DNA from: Uranotaenia lowii
Lineage: Eukaryota > Arthropoda > Insecta > Diptera > Culicidae
Length of the DNA: 64,000 nucleotides
NCBI RefSeq assembly: GCF_029784155.1
Contig: NC_073693.1
Span: forward strand, 352,613,117-352,677,116
Reading direction: 5' to 3'
Under the pieces are notes generated by a model that was not told where the DNA came from, did no database searches, and saw only the letters and a list, made by a program, of their open reading frames with translations. Of the stretch, positions 10,852 to 21,744 are shown piece after piece (within the stretch, counting starts at the first letter, position 1; each line of letters opens with the position of its first letter). The translations under genes and the position numbers were made by a program.

Positions 10852-12639
10852 ATGCTTGAACGATACTGGATAACCGTTCTGTTACTACCTTTCCTACATA
10901 GAGTGGAAGCCGAGCTATCTTCTCAGGATGATTTTCGAGTAAAAGAAGCCACCGATTGGTTGAAGAACGCAATCCAGTATATTGCGTTCAGTACGGAAGG
11001 TTCAACAGACGTTGTGTTGGACACAGAGTTTGTGCATAGTTTGGTCATTGAAAAGATTGTTGAATCGGTTCGTCATTTCGTAGCGGATGTTCCTCTAAGA
11101 AAGATCGAATCGTCAAAACCCGTACACGGTAGAACTAAATCGGTTCATATTATTACCCGTAAAGACACTGCCGAGCTCAATTTGAAGTTGGCCGCAAAGC
11201 GTCCATTTATTCATGCCAGAAGCAGATATCTTGAATATTACCTGCTACTGGTCGAGGGAGAAGTTTCGGATAAGTTCAAGTACCTGGCACGGCAACTATC
11301 ACCTGGTCATGTTTTGGTTCTGGAAATCGGTGTACATCCGATTGTAATTCATCGAATTTCTGGAACTGGACGAAAAGCGCGTATGTTTTTCGGAAATCAT
11401 TCGAATGATGTCATTTTCGAAGATCTGCAAGATTATTTGGACTACGAGGTTAAGCTGTGGACATCAGAACATCCTGTGCTGACACATACCGACCGGAATG
11501 GAAAACTTCGTGGTGTTGATGTCTACACTCTGGAGGCAATTTTCAAATCCCTACGAATACGCTATCGATGGAATTTCTTGCCCAAATATTTACATCCGTT
11601 TAACAGATCCCGACTCCTTAACCAAAAGCAGAAAGCCGGTTTATTGGATGTTGTTGCACGAAGTTACAAAGATGCTCCTTACGAACAGTTGATCCTCCGC
11701 GATACCTCAACGACCTGTCTGATGGTTCCGAAGAGATTGGAAAGAGATTTCTTGTATCATTTGGTGCATCCATTTGAGTTGAGCGTCTGGATAGTGATTA
11801 TTTCAGTTATCATACTGGACATGTGTTTGGTGGTCTTTTTTCCGAGGGCATTCCCGCACAACTTGATTCTCATACTTCTGTTCGGAGACTCTACAGCTGA
11901 CTATCGACAAACACGCTGGACACGATTCTATTGCTTCGTCTGTGGCATTTTACTCTTTCTACTGTCTGAGGCCTATCTGACCAAAATTATTATCAACATG
12001 ACGGCTCACAAATATGTTCCGGAAATCAATACTCTCGAAGGCTTCATCGAGAGCGATATTGAAATAGCATTCCAGTCGGACATGCAAACCATGGTGAATC
12101 AGTCCGAAGTGCTCATGCGGTTGCTGCCACACGTTGTCTGGATGGAGCAAAATGAGTTTGCCTACAATCTACGTACCCGTCAATATGCTTATTGGCAGCT
12201 CTGCGATATGGCTGAATTTATAATCGATAGAGAGGTTGCTATTCTTTATAGAATGTATGGATCTGAAGCTCGGCGTACGTACTATTTGCTAGATGCACAC
12301 AGCGGAATAAGCTGGCAAACTTATCTAGTCAATTATGGTTTTGGACTAACTAGCAGAATTGAATTCAAGCTGATGCAATTGAATGAAGCCGGATTGTGGG
12401 ACAAATGGACACAGGAAAATAAACGGGCTACTCACCATCGCGTGAACTACGAGCTTTGGGATGAGAACGGGATCATAGCGTTGAATGATATTGGAGCAGT
12501 TTGGATAGTGACTGGCATAGGGTGGGGCATTTCTGTAGCGGTATTTGTGATGGAAATAGTAGTAGCTTGGGGTCGAAAATATCTTATTAAGATTAAAAAC
12601 AGATTTTATTTATTGACATGGTTTTGGCACAAAAACTAA
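10852..12639 (+). CDS. Divergent ionotropic receptor, paralogue A2
   Basis: 595 residues, collinear with A1 throughout, with the same signal peptide, S1/S2 lobes, pore and three membrane segments. It differs from A1 by about 11 residues over the first 240, then by about 15 of 46 residues in S1 (about 243-288, for example RSYKDAPYEQL against RDNLDSPYEQL). There are only about 3 changes across TM1-pore-TM2, then about 8 of 35 just after TM2. The difference pattern suggests changed ligand specificity on a conserved channel. The homologous ATG at 10852 is used; the in-frame GTG 21 bases upstream is not a plausible eukaryotic start. The gene is open and likely functional. Confidence 0.9.
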   Translation: MLERYWITVLLLPFLHRVEAELSSQDDFRVKEATDWLKNAIQYIAFSTEGSTDVVLDTEFVHSLVIEKIVESVRHFVADVPLRKIESSKPVHGRTKSVHIITRKDTAELNLKLAAKRPFIHARSRYLEYYLLLVEGEVSDKFKYLARQLSPGHVLVLEIGVHPIVIHRISGTGRKARMFFGNHSNDVIFEDLQDYLDYEVKLWTSEHPVLTHTDRNGKLRGVDVYTLEAIFKSLRIRYRWNFLPKYLHPFNRSRLLNQKQKAGLLDVVARSYKDAPYEQLILRDTSTTCLMVPKRLERDFLYHLVHPFELSVWIVIISVIILDMCLVVFFPRAFPHNLILILLFGDSTADYRQTRWTRFYCFVCGILLFLLSEAYLTKIIINMTAHKYVPEINTLEGFIESDIEIAFQSDMQTMVNQSEVLMRLLPHVVWMEQNEFAYNLRTRQYAYWQLCDMAEFIIDREVAILYRMYGSEARRTYYLLDAHSGISWQTYLVNYGFGLTSRIEFKLMQLNEAGLWDKWTQENKRATHHRVNYELWDENGIIALNDIGAVWIVTGIGWGISVAVFVMEIVVAWGRKYLIKIKNRFYLLTWFWHKN

Positions 12640-13380
12640 CGAACTAAAATGTTAAAATCACGCAGGTCATCACAAGGTTGACAGTGTTTAGATTTTTTTT
12701 CCCAGCACACATACTTGATGGAATAGAGTTCATTAGCGATTGAGTAAAAGAAAATTCGTCTCATTTTCAATGTTTATCTGAAAAATAAATTGAATAAAAA
12801 GTTCACACTCAAAATGGTATTTACTCAATCATACAGATAAAATAGGCAGTTAAAATTATAGCCATATTTTTTTTTAATCTTTGGTTTAAGTTGGAAAATC
12901 ATGAAAAGTTATCGTTTGTTTCTAGAACGGCCTTGATACAATACTTTTCAATTAAATTTTGATTTTAATTGTAATTGTTCTTGATTGATTAAACATCAGC
13001 CCATCGATATAAAATCAAGTTGATTACTCAAAAACTTTCAAACACTGTGCTAACGCAGTAAATATGGAAGCCTGTAGCCGCTCCTATCGATGGTTAGCGA
13101 GAAACATCAACATCGGAATCATAAGAACAATAACAAAAATGAGATTGATATAATGCTTCTTTAAATGAGTCATTATACCCAGCAATAAAAAATTTAACTG
13201 AGGGCGATGTAATTTAGAGCGATGTTAGCCAACTTATGTATTACCTATCGATTTTGGTTAAAATATTACATATAAACGATGTACACAATCCGAACGCGTC
13301 ATGTTGTGTTATATTACAACCCGCTTTGTAGTATTACATCAATTAGTCAATGTATATTCCAAATGTAATTTTAAATTGTG
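12640..13380. other. 3' flank of IR-A2, no gene
   Basis: The first roughly 320 bp are homologous to the 3' flank of IR-A3 (TTGACAGTGTT, CAGCACACATACTTG, TCAATGTTTATC, GTTATCGTTTGTTT), so the duplicated unit extends past the coding region to about 12960. The rest is AT-rich with nothing recognised. Confidence 0.5.
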
Positions 13381-14033
13381 ATCGTATCAAAAAGTAAGAA
13401 ACAGATTGTGGAACTCAGAAGGATTTGTTTTGTTGGTAAGTCGTATCGATATTGACGATACATCTGGTAAGTACCTTAAACCTTTCAGCGCTTCGGAGTG
13501 GGTGAAATTCGTTGTTCCAGATTAGCAGGATCCAGTAGTGTTCGGTAAGTACCCCAAGTTGCAGCGTAACAGGTATGTTTCTTTCCGGGTAAGTATAACA
13601 CCATTCAGGTAAGTTCTTCCACTCTGATTTATTCCTTAATTTTCTGCTTAACATTCACTTTACAACTATATTTTATTCCTAATTTACTAAACAAGTTCTT
13701 ATATAAATATTTACAAAATTACTACACTTTTTCGATCCACACTAATTATCACAGGTTGTTTTGCTCGTTTGACGTCTTCCACTGCCAGCCAAGGAAAAAA
13801 GCAACACGTTTCTCCCGAAGGGCCTTTTATATCGGGGCCTGGCGGAAACTGTATTTCGCAGCTTTGGTTAATGCACTGAACCCCGAAAATACCCAAACTT
13901 GAGAACTTTCCCCGCCAACCCGAATGAAACTCCCTCCCTACAGATTTGGCTATTGGAGGCATAACCCAAAGTTAAGCTCTTAAAGGAGAACTCATCCCCC
14001 AAAATCTGATACCGCAATAAAATGGAAATCAAA
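13381..14033. other. Unassigned sequence with five GGTAAGT motifs
   Basis: Five exact GGTAAGT heptamers start at 13435, 13466, 13544, 13589 and 13608, in irregular spacing, followed by a GC-richer stretch (13740-13990). GGTAAGT is a perfect splice-donor consensus, but no exon or open frame can be tied to it. It could be a retroelement LTR or leader; no termini were found. Confidence 0.35.
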
Positions 14034-14130
14034 ATAAAAAAAAAATTACTGCAGGTACGGGAATCACACCCAAACCTGCAATGGTTCTGCGATTACCATC
14101 TTAGGATGCTAACCGCTCGACCACCGGAGA
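14034..14130 (-). other. tRNA-like sequence with oligo-T terminator
   Basis: On the - strand an A-box TGGTCGAGCGGTTAGCATC (14123-14105), a B-box-like GGTTTGGGTGTGATTCCC (14076-14059) and a T-rich run just past 14046 occur in tRNA order. The A-box and the CGGTGGTCGA start resemble the SINE head at 36351. The B-box has an insertion relative to GGTTCGATTCC. It is probably a tRNA-derived SINE head or pseudo-tRNA. Confidence 0.5.
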
Positions 14131-14149
14131 GTTGTTGAGAGAGGCAGCT

Positions 14150-16637
14150 ATATCATCGTATATGCGAGACTTTCTGCGAATGAAGCGGGAATAAAAGTTA
14201 TCCCCCAAAAAAACAGTTCTTCGCTTTGAACTTACCCTCCAAACCTAAATCTGCCACGATGGAGGTAACAGAATCAGATGCGCTCACAACAAAAACCCCC
14301 CAAAAAATCAGTTCTCCACTTGAAGGACAAGTTTGGCGTATTGGCAAGCTGTGATTTTTTCATAAACTTAAGTTGTCAATCTTGAACTTAGGTTTGGCGG
14401 GTGGCAGTTCTCAAGTGGGTGTTTTCGATTTTCAGTGTGTCATCTGCGCCAATATGACAGCATGCCTCATCGGCCAAAATCCAACTCCAAATCGGTTTCA
14501 GAACCAGGTTGCGCCACTGTATTCAATTTCGTGTTACGAACATCTAAGCAAAACTGTTGGTAATAATTTCTTGACATAATTTTTCGTTTTCAGGGACTTT
14601 GGCCCTTGTTTATCGACGAAGCAAAAGAGTTTCGAAGATTGAAAACAGCCTTATCTGAAGGTGAGTATTTTCTGTTCAACCTTTTAACCTTCCCGATAAT
14701 TATTTCATTTTATGTTTTTAGAAATGTTCAAATGCGCAGTTGCATAACCACTAGAGTGCCCCAAATGACCCGACTTTTGAAAAAGTTATGCGCTGCAGGC
14801 TAAAATTGATCCTAGGCCTCCTACAAGATCTCATGCCAAATTTGGGCCAGATCGGATCACGGGAAGGGGTCGCTCAACGAGCCTTAAATTTGTATGGGAT
14901 TTTGAGACATTTTGTTCGGGAGTAACATGAAAAACCAGTTTTTCATCAATAACTTTGGTTTCCTTCGACCGATTTCTTTCAAAAACGGTTTCTCTTAAAC
15001 CCTAAATTATGACAAATATTTTATCCGAAGACTGCATTTCGATAAAAGTTAAGACAAAAAAGTTATTAGCCTTCAAAAATGGGCAGTTCTGCATAAAGAT
15101 GACATAACTTAAGGCAAAATATAGGTGTTAAAGACGCCTTAAATTATGCAACTGAAGCGAGAAGAAATTTGGCTGGCCTGGAGTTTATATCGAAAAACAG
15201 TATCCCTTGAACCGAAGACCATCATCGGTTAAACTGGTTAAACATTTTCAGTAAAGATTTGTTTGATGATCTCATAAAGAAAAAACCTAGATAATTTTTG
15301 GAAATCAGGACAAATTGGGACTTTTCAAAAATCAGGACAAATCTTGAAAAATCACCTGACACCCCTGTCCGGACGCCAAATTTTTTGATCCGAACGAAAG
15401 CCGCGCAACATAAGGGGTATAAAAAGGAAAAAGGAGCGAAAAACGAGCCTGGGAGCTTAAAGCTCGAGATGAATGTGTACCAGATGTGTTCTCAGATTTC
15501 AGTTTTCATTTCCAATGCTCTGCAAAAAAAAGCTTAAATCTGAGGGGGGGAAAAAAACTTAAAACGAGATTCACTAACACTCAGCAAAAAGATGTTGATC
15601 GCACAATACACAAAGGAATCCCGTAGCATTGCATCCCCTTGGTTTCAATTCGCTTCTTCGAACATATATTCAGACGATGCACACCATCTCAACTTCCCTC
15701 ACGACGATCGTTCGACATATTCTTTGCTGAATATAATGGCGCCAGTACTAAATTTTACTTCGGAAGTCCGAACTTCCGACTTCCGAAACCATCCGACAAA
15801 GAAAAGTGAAGTACTAAATTGTCGGAAGTCTGTGTTTTGTTGCCAGTTCACCAGCGTCGTTTCTAAAATTTTTATTTAAATTCACAATATCACCCTTATG
15901 AAATGGTTCGGCCGAAAACTGATTTTAAGTACAAACAATGTTAACAGAAGTTAAGTTAAAAATGGTCAAAATGAAATATCGACAATTTTGCCGATCTTGT
16001 CAATTTTCTCGCTTTGACTTTATTGACTGTTAATTCAATTAAAATGTTTTTGGTTTATTTTGTAATTTTCGTCCTCATTGTCATTTCCATCATTTTGTGA
16101 ATTTTGTCGAGACTTACATATGTGAACGCACCCATGGCCTATCGTGCCTACGACGTCATGAAAAATATGACAACATGTTTTTGATCATCTACGTAAGTTT
16201 TTGATCTGGATACGTATTTTTTGGAGTGATCATTTTTAATAAATTTACTATGAAAAAAAAAGTTTAAATATTTTGGTATTTTTTCATTCTTTTATAGGTT
16301 GTTGAGAAAAAAAATCATTTCAATTTTTATTGGCCAGTTAAAAAAAACGCCGCGAACGAAGGGTACAAAAATTAACTCTTAGACCAAACCCCTTTTTAAA
16401 CAGCTCTCTTGTACAGCATTGAGATGTTGGAGAAAGATAAATTGCTGATCATAACTCCTAATATTTTTATTTTTCGAAATCTTGGCAAAGCGATGTTGTT
16501 AATCGTGATAGGTTGGCCGAGTTTTTGGTGATTATTCAATGTCACAAATGTGCATGAGCTTACATTGCTTGGGTGCAGTACTGAAACCAATATGTTAGCT
16601 GCCAAGCCATTCACTGCTTTAACAGCGTTTCTAAGTA
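14150..16637. other. Intergenic stretch with unassigned dispersed repeats
   Basis: No gene supported. 14756-14960 (ATGACCCGACTTTTGAAAAA, GGTCGCTCAACGAGCC) looks like a dispersed repeat. 15763-15790 holds short inverted TTCGGAAGTC/GACTTCCGAA motifs. Small open frames at 15298-15537, 15592-15879 and 16396-16614 have no domains. Element boundaries could not be set. Confidence 0.3.
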
Positions 16638-16638
16638 A

Positions 16639-17840
16639 AGGGTGATACGGTCAAAATTTGATCAAGGGAAAACGCGTGTAAATCGGTAAAATCGTTTATT
16701 TAAAAAACCAAATCAAATTTCTTTTTCAAGTTTAATTCGTATAAAATTCAGGAAAAATATTCAATTAGGCTTCCGCTTTTCCAAATCCGAATTGCTGGGC
16801 CTTACGCTTAACCCCTGCCATCAGATTTTGTACATCCTCCTTGTCCACCTTCTTCGCCGCAGAAAGCCAATTTGCCTTGAACTGCTGCTCGTCCTTCGGA
16901 GTTTTTTGGTCTTCTTTAGGTTCCGCTTGACAATAGGCCAGTATTTCCCAATTGGGCGGAGCTCTGGCGTGTTGGAAGGGTTCTTGTCCTTGGGAACCAC
17001 CTGCACGTTGTTGGTGGCGTACCACTCCATGGTTTTTTTTTTACCGTAATGGCAAGATGCCAAATCCGGCCAAAACAGTACGGAACTACCGTGTTTCTTC
17101 AGGAAAGGCAGCGGACGTTTATTCAAACATTCTTTCACGTAAATTTCTTGGTTGACAGTCCCGGAAGCTATGAAAATGCTGCTTTTCAAGTCACAGGTAC
17201 AGATGGCTTGCCAAACCAGATATTTCTTCGCGAACATTGACAGTTTCATGTGCTTGAAAATATCTGCTACCTTTCCTCTTCCTTTTGCCGTATGAAACTC
17301 CTGTCCCACAAGCTGCTTGTAGTCGGCTTTGACGTAGGTTTAGTCGTCCATTACCACGCAGTCAAACTTCGTCAGCATCGTCGTGTACATCGCGCTTTGG
17401 CCGTCGTATTTTGTTTATCATCGCGATTTGGAGTCACTACCTTCTTGTAAGTCGATAGTCCAGCTCGTTTTTTGGCTCGATGCACGAATGTAGACGATAC
17501 ACCCAGCTTATTTGCGGCATCTCTTTGTAGTCTCAGCGGCTTCCGATTTTCGATTTCCCCCGATCCAGACTTCCTGGCTGTCGACAAACGTTCCCCAAAC
17601 ACTTTAATTACATTTGTAACGGTTGATTTGGCAACTTTTAGCGATTTTGCCAGCTTTGCGTGTGAGAAGCTCGGATTTTCGCGATGTGCGAGCAAAATTT
17701 TAATACGCTGCTATTCTTCCTTGGACGGCATTTTGACAACTGAAGAGTGAATTCCAAAATCAAAATAGGAGCAACATTCTACACACACACACACACCTTC
17801 AAAATGAAGAATGATCAGTTTTTTTAAATGCAAAATTAAA
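16639..17840 (-). mobile_element. DD37E mariner copy, 5' end truncated
   Basis: The 3' terminus lies at 16639 with AGGGTGATACGGTCAAAATT, the same TIR as the element at 45829-47850. The transposase is on the - strand. The 5' end is cut off near 17840, where the LINE relic begins, so no second TIR is present. Confidence 0.8.
16765..17731 (-). pseudogene. Mariner (ITmD37E-like) transposase pseudogene
   Basis: Start MPSKEE at 17731, followed at once by a stop (TAG). The N-terminal helix-turn-helix (SHAKLAKSLKVAKSTVTNVI) is at about 17650 and GLSTYKKVVTPNRDD at about 17440. A frameshift occurs near 17360, then MKLSMFAKKYLVWQAIC (about 17250), PDLASCHYG with the second catalytic aspartate (about 17060), RPIGKYW (about 16950) and a C-terminal FKANWLSAAKKVD. 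In sister copies RPIGKYW reads IEKYW, so the catalytic glutamate is mutated to glycine here. Spacing from the aspartate to that position fits DD37E. It is dead by the early stop, frameshifts and the active-site change. Confidence 0.85.
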
Positions 17841-17849
17841 ACCTTTACC

Positions 17850-19060
17850 TTTACCTTACGTATGTCGCCAGAGTGGTGGGCTTTTGCCAGCAATAGAATA
17901 TTGTCAGCATACAGTAGAATATGTACATTTCTGGGAACCGCAGAAACGATCGGCTGCAAGTTACCGAATATGTGCATCAAGTTTCGCACCCGTACAGCAA
18001 TATGGATTTGACGTTTGAGTTAAAGATTCGAATTTTCGTTCGAAGATATATCTGACGTGAGCGCCAGATGTTCCGGAGATAGGCAAATGCAAATGGGGCT
18101 TTTCTGATCTGGGTTTAGATATCTTTCCTGGTACCATCATCAGGCGTTATCTGGCTACCAAGGTACTGGAAGAACTCGACTTTCTCAACCTGCTGCCTTG
18201 GAGCTTTCGGTGAGGTTGTCGAGTTTGCTCTGCATGTCTTGTTGTGTTTAGGCGAGCAAAATAATATCGTCTGCCAGCTCAAGGTCGTTCAGTTGCTCCA
18301 TTGTTGAAGGATTCCACGGCAATCCTCGGTTTGGTCTACAGTCAATCGATCCAGTCAATATCTCATCCATTACGATGAGGAAAAGCAGCGGTGACAAAAT
18401 ACATCCTTGTCTCACTTCAGCAGTTACCGGGATTGGATCGAACAAGACACCGTCGTGCAAGACCTTGCACGAAAATGCCTCGTATTGTGCTTCAATGAGA
18501 TGGATAGTTTCTCTGGGACCCTCGTCGCCTTAGAGCCACCCAGATGTTTTCCTCGTTCAGTCGGTCAAATGCTTTTTTCTAAATGAACGAACACCAGCAG
18601 AAGAGAGTCCTGGAATTCGTTAATTTGTTCCAGTTTTATTCGTAGCGTTGTGATATGGTCCACACATGATTCTCTAGCAAGTTGAGCCTGCTTTCGGGTA
18701 AGGGTTAAAACGTTCCAAGTTCCAATTCGTGCCCGTGTTTTCGTGCTAAAAGTCGTCGCCAAAGTTCCAGGTCGGTCATTTCTTTCGGATAACGTAGCGA
18801 TTTTATAAATCAGGAGCAGTAGGTTGTTAGCCTAATGTCCCTACCCCGCTATGGGGCTGCCATCTTGGACTTAGCTGACGGGAGCCGCATTTCATAAATT
18901 CAGCCGCTCGCTGGGAAACAGGCCCGGTTTAAGCCACCCCTGATCTGGAGAACAGACGTGGGCGGCCACCTTCTCAGTCCACTTGCGACCAAAGCATCCA
19001 CCGGGGTTGGGTACCCGATCTCCGCTTAGGTCACTCGCATCCCAGCCGCCACCACGGGGA
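17850..19060 (-). pseudogene. LINE relic (endonuclease start and RT core)
   Basis: Reading on the - strand, RIGTWNVLTLTRKQAQLA at about 18730 is the opening of an AP-type endonuclease. VRQGCILSPLLFLIVMDEIL and LADDIILLA at 18248-18430 are RT domains 4 and 5, with ADD of the catalytic box. The region between them is deleted and the frame is broken, and the downstream part (17850-18240) is degenerate. The VRQGCILSPLLF motif suits an RTE- or CR1-type element distinct from the other LINEs in the window. The GC-richer 18830-19060 section is probably its 5' part. Confidence 0.65.
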
Positions 19061-19136
19061 AGTTGAGATAGGAGTAGTGAATAAGAGGTGATATTACCAC
19101 TATGTAGCCTCGTGTAGCACATTATCCACCATTTGC

Positions 19137-19348
19137 CAGCCGGATTTTCAAGACGCATGTAGAAAATTCTGATTCGTAGCTCCTCTTGCTTGGACGCCAT
19201 TTTGAAAACTAAAGACTTCATGTCAAAAGCCAAAAAGAAACATCATTCTACTCACACACCTACAAATTGAGGGGAGTACAGGTTTTTAATATAAATGAAT
19301 AAAAAAAACGGCGAATTTAAGTTCACCACTTTTTGATTCGAATGCCAT
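19137..19348 (-). mobile_element. Mariner end upstream of IR-A3
   Basis: On the - strand, a start codon with MASKQEELRIRIFYMRLENP (from about 19201) is preceded by the 5' untranslated part and the eroded TIR (GGCATTCGAATCAAAAAGTG). This is the best preserved of the three mariner ends that sit in front of the A genes. The TIR edge is about 223 bp before the IR-A3 ATG. Confidence 0.75.
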
Positions 19349-19420
19349 TTACTGAAAATTAAATTTTCAACACAGAAAAATATCTGAACATTTCGAAATC
19401 AATAACTACTAAAAAAGAAT

Positions 19421-19525
19421 TACGTCGAACGATAGTCATCAATTTTTGTTTATCAGATGACACAAGTCCTAAATTGCCGGTGATGACTGATAATGAAAGT
19501 GCCATTTTTTATTAGCTTTTCGTCC
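19421..19525 (+). promoter_or_regulatory. Conserved upstream block of IR-A3
   Basis: Same inverted GATA-like arrangement as A1 and A2: TTTATCAGATGACACAAG, TCCTAAATTGCCGGTGAT, GACTGATAATG. The TATA-like stretch reads TTTTTTATTAGC rather than TTTTTTATAAGC. Confidence 0.6.
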
Positions 19526-19571
19526 AACAAAAAGAAAATCTCTAAACAACGTGTCCTTCACTCGACAAATC

Positions 19572-21329
19572 ATGCTTGAACGATACTGGATAACCTTTCT
19601 GTTACTACCTTTCCTGGATAGAGTGGAAGCCGAGCTATCTTCTCAGGATGATTTTCGAGTAAAAGAAGCCACCGATTGGTTGAAGAACGCAATCCACTAT
19701 ATTGCGTTCAGCACGGAGGGTTCAACAGACGTTGTGTTGGACACAGAGTTTGTGCATAGTTTGGTCATTGAAAAGATTGTTGAATCGGTTCGTCATTTCG
19801 TAGCGGACGTTCCTCTAAGAAAGATCGAATCGGCAAAACCCGTACACGGTAGAACTAAATCGGTTCATATTATTACCCGTAAAGACGCTGCCGAGCTCAA
19901 TTTGAAGTTGGCCGCAAAGCGTCCATTTATTCATGCCAGAAGCAGATATCTTGAATATTATCTGCTATTAGTCGAAGGAGAAGTTTCGGATAAGTTCAAG
20001 TACCTGGCACGGCAACTATCACCTGGTCATGTTTTGGTTCTGGATATCGGTGTACATCCGATTCTAATTCATCGAATTTCTGGAACTGGACGAAAGGCGC
20101 ATATGTTTTTCGGAAACCATTCAAACGATGTCATTTTCGAAGATCTGCAAGATTATTCGGATTACGAGGTTCAACTGTGGACATCAGAATATCCTCTGCT
20201 GACATATAGAGATCGGAATGGAAAGCTTCGTGGTGTTGATATCTATACTCTGGAGGCAATATTCAAATCCCTACGAATACGCTACCGATGGAATCTCTTG
20301 CCCAAGTATATACATCCGTTTAATAGAACCCGACTCATTACCCAAAAGCAGAAAGCCGGTTTATTGGATGTTGTTGCACGAGATACCTCGACTTCTTTCA
20401 TGCAACATTGTCTCATCCGCGATACCACAACGACCTGTCTGATGATTCCGAAGAGATTGGATAGAGATTTCTTTTATCATCTGTTGCATCCTTTTGAGTT
20501 GAGCATATGGGTCGTGATTATTTTAGTGCTCATACTGGACATGTGTTTGGTGATCTTTTTCCCAAGAGCCTTTCCGCATAATTTAATTCTTATACTTCTG
20601 TTCGGAGACTCTACAGCTGACTATCGACAAACACGCTGGACACGATTCTATTGCTTCGTCTGTGGCGTTTTACTCTTTCTACTGTCTGAGGCCTATCTGA
20701 CCAAAATTATTATCAACATGACGGCTCACAAATATGTTCCGGAAATCAGTACTATCAAAGGATTCATGGAGAGCGATATTGAAATAGCAGCCCCGTCGGA
20801 AATGCAAAGCTTGATGAATCAGTCCGAAGAGTTCATGCAGTTGCTGCCACACGTTGTCTGGATGGAGAACAATGAGTTTATCTACGATCTTCGTATTCGT
20901 CAATATGCTTATTGGCAGGTCTGCAATGTTGCTGAAGCTCTCATCGATAGAGAGGTTGCAATTCTTTATAGAATGTATGGATCTGAAGCTCGGCGTACGT
21001 ACTATTTGCTAGATATACACAGCGGAATAAAATGGCAAACTTACTTGGTTAACTATGGTTTTGGACTAACTAGCAGAATTGAATTCAAGCTGATGCAATT
21101 GAACGAAGCCGGATTGTGGGACAAATGGACACAGGAGAATAAACGGGCTGCTCACCATAACGTGAACTACGAGCTGCGGGATGAGAACGGAATCATAGCT
21201 TTGGATGATATTGGAGCGGTTTGGATAGTGGCTGGCATAGGATACGTCATTTCTTTTGCGGTATTTGTAGTGGAAATAGTAGTAGCTCGGCGTGCAACAT
21301 ATCTTATTAGGGTCAAACACAGATTTTAA
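19572..21329 (+). CDS. Divergent ionotropic receptor, paralogue A3
   Basis: 585 residues, collinear with A1 and A2 but ten residues shorter at the cytoplasmic or terminal tail. A2 reads AGA TTT TAT TTA TTG here and A3 reads AGA TTT TAA, a single substitution creating a stop just after TM3. All three membrane segments and both ligand-binding lobes remain, so function may be kept. It is the most diverged of the A group in S1 (RDTSTSFMQHCLIRD) and after TM2 (STIKGFMESDIEIAAPSEMQ). The ATG at 19572 is homologous to those of A1 and A2. Confidence 0.88.
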   Translation: MLERYWITFLLLPFLDRVEAELSSQDDFRVKEATDWLKNAIHYIAFSTEGSTDVVLDTEFVHSLVIEKIVESVRHFVADVPLRKIESAKPVHGRTKSVHIITRKDAAELNLKLAAKRPFIHARSRYLEYYLLLVEGEVSDKFKYLARQLSPGHVLVLDIGVHPILIHRISGTGRKAHMFFGNHSNDVIFEDLQDYSDYEVQLWTSEYPLLTYRDRNGKLRGVDIYTLEAIFKSLRIRYRWNLLPKYIHPFNRTRLITQKQKAGLLDVVARDTSTSFMQHCLIRDTTTTCLMIPKRLDRDFFYHLLHPFELSIWVVIILVLILDMCLVIFFPRAFPHNLILILLFGDSTADYRQTRWTRFYCFVCGVLLFLLSEAYLTKIIINMTAHKYVPEISTIKGFMESDIEIAAPSEMQSLMNQSEEFMQLLPHVVWMENNEFIYDLRIRQYAYWQVCNVAEALIDREVAILYRMYGSEARRTYYLLDIHSGIKWQTYLVNYGFGLTSRIEFKLMQLNEAGLWDKWTQENKRAAHHNVNYELRDENGIIALDDIGAVWIVAGIGYVISFAVFVVEIVVARRATYLIRVKHRF

Positions 21330-21744
21330 TTATTGACACGGTTTTGGCACAAAAACTCAATGTTTGAATCACAGGTTTTCACAATGTTGACAGTGTTAAA
21401 AACCTTTTTTTTTTTCAGCACACATACTTGTTGAAATAGATAAATAAAACTTCGTGCTATTTCAATGTTTATCCGGAAAATTTTTTTTAAAAAAATTCCA
21501 CAAGTAAAGAATAAATATTAAATCGTACAGATTAAATAGGCAGCAAAAATTAAAACCAAATCTTAAAAATCTTCGATTTAAGAAACGTTATCGTTTGTTT
21601 GTAGAACAGCTGTCAACCTTTCTATATATAGTCAAATTGATTACTAAATAAAATTTCAGCCACAATACTATTTCACTATCGACCGGCTTTTTTGGCTTCA
21701 GACGACTCACACTAGAGTACGTAGAAGAAAAAAGTTGGTTGCTA
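21330..21744. other. 3' flank of IR-A3, no gene
   Basis: Homologous to the IR-A2 3' flank up to about 21625, including 31 bases of former coding sequence beyond the new stop. No gene. Confidence 0.5.
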
